A DNA stretch of 6,797 nucleotides from Thermococci archaeon (GTDB taxonomy: Archaea > Methanobacteriota_B > Thermococci > Thermococcales > Thermococcaceae): contig QMUI01000046.1 of assembly GCA_003660485.1 (NCBI GenBank), positions 1 to 6,797 on the forward strand, written 5' to 3'. Every line of letters begins with the position of its first letter. Within the stretch, counting starts at the first letter, position 1. Shown piece by piece: positions 1-4,994 of the stretch. The notes beneath the pieces are model-generated. The model did not search any database and had not been told where the DNA came from. It was given only the letters and a program-made list of their open reading frames with translations. The translations under genes and the position numbers were made by a program.

Positions 1-465
1 CAGTTAGAGGAACACGCCAAGAGAGTTGGAGTTAGGGTTATAAAGCACTCCTACGGCGCGGATCCGGCTGCAGTTGCCTATGATGCAATTCAACACGCCA
101 AAGCTAGAGGTATTGACGTTGTCCTCATAGATACCGCTGGAAGGAGCGAGACTAACAGGAATCTCATGGATGAGATGAAGAAGATAGCAAGGGTTACAAA
201 GCCGAACTTGGTGGTCTTTGTGGGCGATGCACTAGCTGGAAACGCAATAGTTGAGCAGGCGAGGCAGTTCAACGAGGCGGTAAAGATAGATGCTGTGGTG
301 CTCACAAAGCTAGATGCAGATGCAAGGGGAGGGGCGGCGTTAAGCATAAGCCACGTCATAGATGCACCAATAATATTCGTCGGCGTTGGTCAGGGGTATG
401 ACGATTTAATGCCATTCGATAAAAACTGGTTCCTTGAAAGGATATTTGGTGAGGCCAATGCTTAA
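1..465 (+). CDS. ftsY: Signal recognition particle receptor FtsY, C-terminal part (5' end outside window)
   Basis: This is the SRP-type GTPase that docks the SRP-ribosome complex at the membrane for co-translational protein targeting. The frame is open from base 1, and 154 residues are visible, covering most of the GTPase (G) domain; the N domain and P-loop lie outside the window. Visible motifs, in window residues, are DTAGR (44-48, G3), GDALAGN (75-81), TKLDAD (102-107, G4) followed by ARGGAALS, and the closing [13 protein letters not shown] segment (128-140). GDALAGN and the DDL-PFD ending are typical of FtsY rather than SRP54, which has GQ at the first site and a long M domain after it. 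The protein ends right after the G domain, as FtsY does. The stop codon overlaps the next gene by 8 bases, so the two are probably co-transcribed. Confidence 0.95.
   Translation, partial: QLEEHAKRVGVRVIKHSYGADPAAVAYDAIQHAKARGIDVVLIDTAGRSETNRNLMDEMKKIARVTKPNLVVFVGDALAGNAIVEQARQFNEAVKIDAVVLTKLDADARGGAALSISHVIDAPIIFVGVGQGYDDLMPFDKNWFLERIFGEANA
448..452 (+). promoter_or_regulatory. Ribosome binding site (GGTGA) of the DUF167 gene
   Basis: GGTGA lies inside the last codons of ftsY and is followed by exactly five bases and ATG at 458. It favours the ATG at 458 over the upstream in-frame TTG at 434, which has no comparable site. Confidence 0.75.
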
Positions 466-733
466 AGAAACTGGAAAAGGAACGATTATTCAGGTTATAG
501 TTAAACCAAATGCAAAAGAAAACAAAGTAGAAGGCATAGATCCATGGAGAAATAGGCTGAAAGTAAGCGTTAAAGCCCCTCCAGTAGGAGGGAAGGCCAA
601 CAAGGAACTAGTCAAGTTTCTCTCAAAATTCTTTGGTGCGGAAGTCGAGATAATTAGGGGGGAAACCTCAAGAGAAAAAGACTTGCTCGTGAAGCTAGGA
701 ATAGAAGAAGTTAAGAGGAAATTAAAGCTCTAA
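458..733 (+). CDS. DUF167 (YggU/UPF0235-like) small protein
   Basis: This 91-residue protein matches the DUF167 family (COG1872; relatives include E. coli YggU and human C15orf40), a small alpha/beta fold of unknown biochemical role. Recognisable landmarks are the [10 protein letters not shown] strand-turn (15-24), the hallmark APPVGGKAN (40-48) with its conserved Lys-Ala-Asn, and GETSREK (68-74) before the last strand. The length is normal for the family. The ATG at 458 is chosen because GGTGA stands five bases before it; a longer TTG start at 434 would add eight residues read through the ftsY coding region. It overlaps ftsY by 8 bases, which suggests translational coupling. Its 3' end overlaps the convergent hydrolase gene by 12 bases. 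The family assignment is firm; the function is unknown. Confidence 0.9.
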   Translation: MLKETGKGTIIQVIVKPNAKENKVEGIDPWRNRLKVSVKAPPVGGKANKELVKFLSKFFGAEVEIIRGETSREKDLLVKLGIEEVKRKLKL

Positions 734-1399
734 CTCTTCTCCAGGTTTGAGTATGACTACCTTTGCCTTTTCCCCCACCAACTTCTTAAACTCCTCTGGG
801 TCAGCAGCAATTGGTGGCCAGGTGTTGTAGTGCATTGGAACTACATACTTTGGCTTGAGCAACTCAACGGCCTTAGCGGCCTCCTTTGGACCCATAGTAA
901 AGTGTCCACCTATTGGAAGTAAGGCAACGTCAATTGGCCCGTAGAGCTCGGCGAAGAGCTCCATATCCTTAAACACAAAGGTGTCTCCAGCGTGGTAAAT
1001 CTTTACTCCATCGATCTCAACTATGTAACCACAGGCATTTCCTATGCTGTACTTTCCGTCGCTACTTGAGTGCCACGCTGGAACCTGAACGATTTTAACG
1101 CCATCAACCTCTGTGGGACCATAGTTCATGCCAACGGTCTCAACTCCCCTGTACTTCTCGCTGATGTAGTTCGCTATATCGTACATTGCAACTACCTTTG
1201 CCCCGCTGAGCTTGGCTATCTCCCCCGCATCTCCGAGGTGGTCTCCGTGGGCGTGCGTAACTAAGATTAGGTCAACATCCCTAAAGTCTTCAGGCTTGGC
1301 CGCGGCCTGTGGGTTACCGTTCAGAAATGGATCGATGAGTATCTTCTTGCTCCCTTCAATGTAAAAGGCTGCATGCCCCAGGAACTTCACCTTTACCAT
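722..1399 (-). CDS. UPF0173 metal-dependent hydrolase (metallo-beta-lactamase fold)
   Basis: This is a 225-residue cytoplasmic hydrolase of the metallo-beta-lactamase superfamily, UPF0173 group, whose natural substrate is not established. It begins MVKVKFLGHAAF, which is typical of the group. Metal-binding residues are visible: THAHGDH (48-54, the HxHxDH motif), His110 in VPAWHSS, the YHAGDT motif (135-140, with Asp139 as the bridging ligand), and His190 in PMHYNTWPP. IGGHFTMGP (163-171) is another family signature. The length is that of an intact family member, and no key residue is missing. The ATG at 1399 is chosen because GGTGA sits five bases upstream. The GTG at 1408, which opens the longest frame, is itself part of that ribosome binding site. 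The gene is probably transcribed alone from the promoter at 1434-1447. Substrate specificity cannot be read from the sequence. Confidence 0.93.
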   Translation of the reverse strand: MVKVKFLGHAAFYIEGSKKILIDPFLNGNPQAAAKPEDFRDVDLILVTHAHGDHLGDAGEIAKLSGAKVVAMYDIANYISEKYRGVETVGMNYGPTEVDGVKIVQVPAWHSSSDGKYSIGNACGYIVEIDGVKIYHAGDTFVFKDMELFAELYGPIDVALLPIGGHFTMGPKEAAKAVELLKPKYVVPMHYNTWPPIAADPEEFKKLVGEKAKVVILKPGEELEL

Positions 1400-1404
1400 G
1401 CTCC

Positions 1405-1409
1405 TCACC
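1405..1409 (-). promoter_or_regulatory. Ribosome binding site (GGTGA) of the UPF0173 gene
   Basis: On the minus strand GGGGTGAGG precedes ATG at 1399, with five bases between GGTGA and ATG. The site contains the GTG of the longer open frame and so rules that start out in practice. Confidence 0.8.
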
Positions 1410-1433
1410 CCAGGATATAATAACCAAAGCTTA

Positions 1434-1447
1434 CTTTAAACTTTTCG
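1434..1447 (-). promoter_or_regulatory. BRE/TATA promoter of the UPF0173 hydrolase gene
   Basis: Read on the minus strand, CGAAAAG (BRE-like, 1447-1441) runs straight into TTTAAAG (TATA box, 1440-1434). The TATA centre lies about 38 bases from the ATG. Archaeal initiation about 25 bases downstream would put the transcript start near 1412 and leave a leader of about 12 bases that just holds the ribosome binding site. This is a good match to Pyrococcus promoter architecture, but the start has not been mapped. Confidence 0.65.
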
Positions 1448-1454
1448 ACCTCAA

Positions 1455-1464
1455 TTTTATAAAA
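1455..1464 (+). promoter_or_regulatory. TATA box of the DRG-like GTPase gene
   Basis: TTTTATAAAA is centred about 35 bases before the ATG at 1495, so transcription should start near 1485, giving a leader of about 10 bases. The upstream ACCTCAA is only a weak BRE. A possible weak ribosome site, GGGAG at 1485-1489, is spaced five bases from the ATG. This is the only start in the window without GGTGA. Confidence 0.6.
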
Positions 1465-1494
1465 CCGATCGGGAAAGAGAGTTCGGGAGCAGAG

Positions 1495-2658
1495 ATGCCA
1501 ACGAACGTTACGGCAGAGTATCTAGCGGCTGAAGAGGAGTATAGGAACGCCAAGACTATTCCAGAAAAGATCAGGGCACTTGAGAAGATGTACGCCTTAG
1601 TTCCAAAGCACAAGGGGACTGAAAAGCTCAGACTGCAGATAAAGAGGAAGCTGGCAGAGCTGAGGAAAGAGCTGGAGAAGCAGAGACAGCAGAAAAAAGG
1701 AGGAGGTTATTCTTTAGCGGTGAAGAAGGAGGGAGCTGCCCAGATAGTCCTAGTGGGCCTGCCGAACGTTGGGAAGTCAGAGCTCTTAAGAGCCTTAACA
1801 GGAGTAGATGTTGAGAGCGCAGATTACCCCTTCACGACAACGGAGCCAATTCCGGCGATGATGAACTACAAGGACGTGCAGATACAGCTTGTAGAGGTTC
1901 CCGGGCTACTGGAAGGAGCAGCGTTAGGGAAGGGAATGGGACCGCAACTTCTAGCTGTGATAAGGAACGCGGACGCGATAGCTATAGTCGTTGATCTGAG
2001 TGAAGACCCAATTAGGCAGATGGAAATCTTACTCAGAGAATTCGAGAGGGCTGGAATAAAGATCAACAAGAGGAGGCCAAGGGTGGAGGTCAGAAAAACG
2101 CCGAGGGGAGGAATAGTAATTAACGGAGCGGAGAACATTAAAGGGGACATCAACGAAGTCATGAAAATGCTGAGGGAAGAGAAAATACATTCTGCGGAGA
2201 TAACGGTTAAAGAGCCCGTGACACTGGAGGAATTTGCCGATGCCCTTGACGATAGCTTGGTCTGGAGGAAGGCAATAATAATAGCCAATAAGGGAGATGC
2301 CCCAGGGAGTAGGAAGAATTATGAAAGGCTCGTGAAGGCCTATGGAGAGAAGTTCAGGATAATCCCCGTCTCAGCTAAGAAGAGGATAAACTTAGAGGCA
2401 GTTAAGGAAGCATTATACAATGTCGCAGACATAATAAGGGTATTCACAAAGAGCCCAGGAGAAGAGCCAGCTTATCCACCGATAGCGCTGAAGAAGGGGT
2501 CAACTGTCCTAGATGTAGCAGAGAGAATTCACAAAGAGTTCGTGAAGAACTTTAAGTATGCGAGAGTTTGGGGAAAAAGCGTAAAGTTCCCAGGTCAGAG
2601 AGTTGGCCCGGATCACGTTCTAGAGGATGGGGATATCGTGGAAATTCACGCGAGGTAG
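1495..2658 (+). CDS. DRG/Obg-family GTP-binding protein with TGS domain
   Basis: This 387-residue GTPase resembles the DRG branch (COG1163) of the Obg-like translation-factor GTPases, which act with ribosomes. The N-terminal segment (about 1-67) is charged and helical. The G domain has GLPNVGKS (88-95, G1/P-loop), YPFTTTEP (111-118, G2), EVPGLLEG (134-141, G3), NKGD (265-268, G4) and SAK (293-295, G5). Between G3 and G4, about residues 185-255 resemble the insertion characteristic of DRG proteins, including EKIHSAEITV (229-238). The TGS domain (about 328-386) carries IHKEFVKNFKYARVWGKSVK and QRVGPDHVLEDGDIVEI, close to eukaryotic DRGs. The first residue of G3 is Glu where the family normally has Asp (DxPG). 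The ATG at 1495 follows a TATA box by about 35 bases. The gene converges on the secreted-protein gene with one base between stop codons. The precise ribosomal role is inferred. Confidence 0.93.
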   Translation: MPTNVTAEYLAAEEEYRNAKTIPEKIRALEKMYALVPKHKGTEKLRLQIKRKLAELRKELEKQRQQKKGGGYSLAVKKEGAAQIVLVGLPNVGKSELLRALTGVDVESADYPFTTTEPIPAMMNYKDVQIQLVEVPGLLEGAALGKGMGPQLLAVIRNADAIAIVVDLSEDPIRQMEILLREFERAGIKINKRRPRVEVRKTPRGGIVINGAENIKGDINEVMKMLREEKIHSAEITVKEPVTLEEFADALDDSLVWRKAIIIANKGDAPGSRKNYERLVKAYGEKFRIIPVSAKKRINLEAVKEALYNVADIIRVFTKSPGEEPAYPPIALKKGSTVLDVAERIHKEFVKNFKYARVWGKSVKFPGQRVGPDHVLEDGDIVEIHAR

Positions 2659-2659
2659 T

Positions 2660-3766
2660 TTAGTGCTTAGGACCATGATTTAGATGAGCTCTACCATTTT
2701 CACCGTGTCCCCTAGTCTTCTCCCTTATTAGTTTCATTGCCATCTCCACGTAATTCATTGCCTCTCCAACGTTGCCACTCTCAAGCGCAGATTTTGCCTT
2801 TTCAATCAGTGGCAAGATATTACTTACGTCAATTCCCCTTGCCTTTAACCTTATTACCGTGATCTCAAGCATTTTAATTCTCCTCGATATTTCAAGACCA
2901 GGACCCTTCTCTCCAGCCCTGGCAAGAACTATTGCTCTTTCAGCTCTTATTTTTGCATTTTTAGCGTACTCATATGCCTTGATATAGTCCCCTTCTTCGT
3001 ATGAGCTTTTCGCTTTCTTGAGATATCCCTTTGCAGCATCTAGGAAAACCCAAGCTCTAGCTCCCATACTACCTATTGATTCCACTTCTCTCAACACTTC
3101 TTCAGCCCTAGAAATTACGATGGAAGATTCTTCTATTGTCTCTTTAGCAACTTCTTGAGTTATGACAACCCTCATCCTGCTCCTCACCCTAAACTTCCCC
3201 GTTATTTTTTCCATAATCTCCTCGGAGTCTCTACTCATAATTGCAACCACATCTTCCTCCGGTATCGTAATGTTGACTGGATTATAACCAATAAATATTG
3301 GGATCACTCCCTTCATGCTTCTAACCTTCATAATGGCTCCAAAGTCCCAGCCATAGACAACTGCAAACTTTATATCTTTGAATAAATCTGGATAGTCTTT
3401 TTTGATCCAATTTATAACAACCTGGGCTGTTTCAACTCTAGTTGAACCATAGAGCCTGGTATGTGGGATGCCCAAGTCCTCAAGGTCTTTTTCATATTCC
3501 TCAGGAACTGCCATAGGACCACCAATTATTAAAACGAAAGAAGGATCTGCATCTAAAATTTTTGGCACTACAGACTCATTGTAAATACCCCAGGGAGAAA
3601 CTATAACTTTAGCATCCAACACTACCGCGATCTTTTGAGCCAGAGTTAGATCGGCTTCGTTATCGCTAACTAGAATTACAAAATCCTTAACTTGAGCATT
3701 TATATAACCTGGAAGTGCAATTGTAAGCAACAAAAGTGACAAAAAGATTGAAAATAGGGCTCTCAT
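2660..3766 (-). CDS. Secreted CWB2-like domain protein with helical C-terminus and His-rich tail (paralog 2)
   Basis: This is a 368-residue predicted exported protein. Residues 1-24 form a signal peptide (MRAL, a hydrophobic core, then a cut near YINA-QV). About 28-120 resemble a cell wall binding repeat 2 module: VILVSDNEADLTLAQK (30-45), VLIIGGPMAV (78-87), TRLYGSTRVETA (103-114). A degenerate second module may start at VVYGWDFGA (136-144). The C-terminal half is alpha-helical, with two hairpin units of the pattern AK-x5-G-x4-A (AKSSYEEGDYIKA, 252-264; AKSALESGNVGEA, 324-336). The last 15 residues hold four His (354, 361, 364, 368). No C-terminal membrane anchor is seen. The ATG at 3766 follows GAGGTGA by five bases and gives a classic signal peptide; the frame could open at GTG 3775, inside that site. 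It follows its paralog by five bases, so the two form an operon. Function unknown; probably cell-surface. Confidence 0.85.
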   Translation of the reverse strand: MRALFSIFLSLLLLTIALPGYINAQVKDFVILVSDNEADLTLAQKIAVVLDAKVIVSPWGIYNESVVPKILDADPSFVLIIGGPMAVPEEYEKDLEDLGIPHTRLYGSTRVETAQVVINWIKKDYPDLFKDIKFAVVYGWDFGAIMKVRSMKGVIPIFIGYNPVNITIPEEDVVAIMSRDSEEIMEKITGKFRVRSRMRVVITQEVAKETIEESSIVISRAEEVLREVESIGSMGARAWVFLDAAKGYLKKAKSSYEEGDYIKAYEYAKNAKIRAERAIVLARAGEKGPGLEISRRIKMLEITVIRLKARGIDVSNILPLIEKAKSALESGNVGEAMNYVEMAMKLIREKTRGHGENGRAHLNHGPKH

Positions 3767-3771
3767 AATTA

Positions 3772-3778
3772 TCACCTC
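3772..3778 (-). promoter_or_regulatory. Ribosome binding site with embedded stop codon between the CWB2-like paralogs
   Basis: On the minus strand GAGGTGA ends with the TGA stop codon of the upstream paralog and is five bases from the ATG at 3766. The site, continuing to GAGGTGAT, is fully complementary to the usual archaeal 16S rRNA tail (ATCACCTC). A ribosome terminating here sits on the next start site, so coupling is expected. Confidence 0.75.
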
Positions 3779-4881
3779 ACATAACTCTTTAATTTATTAA
3801 CCCTTTTTTCTTTGATTTTCTTTCTTAAACCTTTTTCGATTTCCTCTATGAGCATCTTCGCCTTCTCTACGTCCCCATTCTTTAGTGCCATTTTTGCCTG
3901 CTCCAAGATATCCTTTTCAATAGAGACGTTAGCTCCACCCGCTTCAAGTCTTAGCATTACCCTCTCAAGAAGCCTTATCCTAAGCCTGAGCCTCATAACA
4001 TGGTTCATCCTCATGTTTCTTTCAAATTCCTTAGTCGAATAACTGATAACCACTTCAGCGAGCCTCCTTGATGCAACGGCCAAGCCAAACGCTTCCCCAT
4101 ACTTGCCCTCTTCATAGGCCTTCTTCGCAAGTTCAAGCTTTTCCTTGGCTAGCTTTACTAGCCTCTCAGCACTTGGATTAGTTACGTTACCAAGTATGCT
4201 TTCCGCAAGGGCAACTTTTTCCTGGGCTACCTCAATGGCTTCCTTGGCCTCTTCAGAGGTAACGTTAGCAATTACCTCCCTGACTTTTATCCCTACCTTT
4301 TCCTTAACCTTCTTCATTATTCTCTCACTGAACTTACTCCTAACTATCTCCACATTCCTGAACTGCTTCACTATGGTTTCGTTTACTGTGTCGTTCTTTA
4401 CAAGGATCGGGATTATGCAACCCTTGTTTCTAAGATGTAGCATTGCAGCATAGTCCCATCCATAAGCTATTGCAGCGGTTACGTTGTTAAGTAGGAGGCC
4501 AGGATAGTTCTCCACCAGGAACTCAATGAGACCCTGGTTAGTCTCAACTCTATCTCGTCCCCCTATCCTCGTAACATTAATTCCAAGGTTCTCCAGCTCA
4601 TCTTCATATACTGAAACCACTGCAAGAGGCCCGCCTATTATAAGAACAATGTCCGGACTAAGGCCGACTATCTGGGAGATCACTGACTCGTTAAACATGC
4701 CCCACTTTGTTACAACGACTGTCGCATTTAGCAACTCACCAACCTTTTGAGCAAGCGTTAGATCAGCCTCATTGTCACTCACTAAGATTACCAAGCTCTG
4801 TGTCTCGGCACTTACTTGGGCAACCCCAATTCCGCTCAGTACTAACAATACTGAAACTAATATACCAAGCACCTTCCTCAT
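3772..4881 (-). CDS. Secreted CWB2-like domain protein with helical C-terminus, rich in N-glycosylation sequons (paralog 1)
   Basis: This is a 369-residue predicted exported protein and the first gene of the tandem pair. Residues 1-25 form a signal peptide (MRKVLG, a hydrophobic core, then a cut near VSA-ET). The CWB2-like module (about 29-122) has VILVSDNEADLTLAQK (31-46), VLIIGGPLAV (79-88) and TRIGGRDRVETN (104-115). A second, degenerate module may begin at AIAYGWDYAA (137-146). The C-terminal half (about 205-360) is helical and Lys/Glu-rich, with two hairpins, AKKAYEEGKYGEA (252-264) and AKMALKNGDVEKA (329-341), that align with those of the paralog. Nine N-x-S/T sequons (N52, 64, 102, 133, 163, 167, 206, 232, 318) suit a glycosylated surface protein. 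The ATG at 4881 has GGTGA five bases upstream; a longer frame from TTG 4914 would put 11 extra residues before the signal peptide. Role and ligand unknown. Confidence 0.85.
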   Translation of the reverse strand: MRKVLGILVSVLLVLSGIGVAQVSAETQSLVILVSDNEADLTLAQKVGELLNATVVVTKWGMFNESVISQIVGLSPDIVLIIGGPLAVVSVYEDELENLGINVTRIGGRDRVETNQGLIEFLVENYPGLLLNNVTAAIAYGWDYAAMLHLRNKGCIIPILVKNDTVNETIVKQFRNVEIVRSKFSERIMKKVKEKVGIKVREVIANVTSEEAKEAIEVAQEKVALAESILGNVTNPSAERLVKLAKEKLELAKKAYEEGKYGEAFGLAVASRRLAEVVISYSTKEFERNMRMNHVMRLRLRIRLLERVMLRLEAGGANVSIEKDILEQAKMALKNGDVEKAKMLIEEIEKGLRKKIKEKRVNKLKSYVR

Positions 4882-4886
4882 ATCCA

Positions 4887-4891
4887 TCACC
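4887..4891 (-). promoter_or_regulatory. Ribosome binding site (GGTGA) of CWB2-like paralog 1
   Basis: On the minus strand GGTGATGGAT precedes the ATG at 4881. The alternative ATG at 4887 overlaps this site and the TTG at 4914 lies upstream of it, so 4881 is the supported start. Confidence 0.75.
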
Positions 4892-4911
4892 AACACAACA
4901 TAAAAGCCCAA

Positions 4912-4920
4912 CAAAAATAA
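4912..4920 (-). promoter_or_regulatory. Possible TATA element for the CWB2-like operon
   Basis: Minus-strand TTATTTTTG lies about 35 bases from the ATG at 4881, the same distance as the TATA boxes of the two other promoters in the window. This would give a leader of roughly 10 bases. The match to a TATA consensus is weak and there is no clear BRE; the T-run could instead be terminator-like. Confidence 0.35.
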
Positions 4921-4935
4921 GGAATACCATGTTCC
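4921..4935 (-). promoter_or_regulatory. Imperfect palindrome just upstream of the possible TATA element
   Basis: GGAATACCATGTTCC has inverted GGAA/TTCC arms with a partly symmetrical centre. It occupies the place of the BRE for the possible TATA box at 4912-4920. A regulator bound here could control promoter access, but the symmetry is short enough to arise by chance. Confidence 0.3.
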
Positions 4936-4939
4936 GTAG

Positions 4940-4969
4940 GCATTTCTAAGTGTTTCTCCGTGTTTCGCT
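4940..4969. repeat. Three 10-base tandem imperfect repeats upstream of the CWB2-like operon
   Basis: Three consecutive 10-mers read GCATTTCTAA, GTGTTTCTCC and GTGTTTCGCT on the plus strand (AGCGAAACAC, GGAGAAACAC and TTAGAAATGC on the coding strand). Each keeps TTTC at the same position. The period is about one turn of B-DNA, as expected for a regulator binding on one face. They lie in the only sizeable gap of the minus-strand block. Confidence 0.4.
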
Positions 4970-4970
4970 A

Positions 4971-4978
4971 CAAAAATT
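4971..4978 (-). terminator. Possible T-run terminator after the NAD-kinase-like gene
   Basis: On the minus strand AATTTTTG lies about 17 bases after the TAG stop of the NAD-kinase-like gene. Archaeal termination commonly uses a short T-run without a stem. Only five T's are present, so read-through into the CWB2-like genes remains possible. Confidence 0.35.
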
Positions 4979-4994
4979 ACTATTCTCTATGTCT

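Noticed and set aside
90..359. Minus-strand open frame opposite ftsY
   Set aside because: It lies wholly inside the conserved FtsY G domain, has a Ser/Ala/Thr-rich composition typical of antisense reading, and lacks a promoter or GGTGA.
434..457. Upstream TTG extension of the DUF167 gene
   Set aside because: The eight extra residues are read from ftsY codons, with no ribosome site before TTG, whereas GGTGA is ideally spaced for the ATG at 458.
1400..1408. GTG start adding three residues to the UPF0173 protein
   Set aside because: The GTG is part of the ribosome binding site of the ATG at 1399, and family members typically begin at the MVKV-type methionine.
1858..1864. ATGATGA resembling a C box of a C/D guide RNA
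   Set aside because: It is inside the GTPase coding region and no CTGA D box lies at a suitable distance downstream.
1866..2288. 140-codon minus-strand frame inside the GTPase gene
   Set aside because: It is a shadow of conserved GTPase codons and has no start signals or recognisable domain.
2772..2987. Hydrophobic plus-strand frame that looks like a small membrane protein
   Set aside because: The hydrophobicity comes from reading the antisense of charged helical codons of the secreted paralog; there is no promoter or ribosome site.
4145..4453. Plus-strand frame opposite CWB2-like paralog 1, rich in Ser/Thr/Phe/Leu
   Set aside because: The antisense shadow of Lys/Glu-rich helical coding explains the composition, and no start signals are seen.
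4707..4949. Plus-strand frame spanning the signal peptide region and promoter gap
   Set aside because: His/Gln/Ser/Pro-rich composition, no ribosome site, and it overlaps a well-supported minus-strand gene start.
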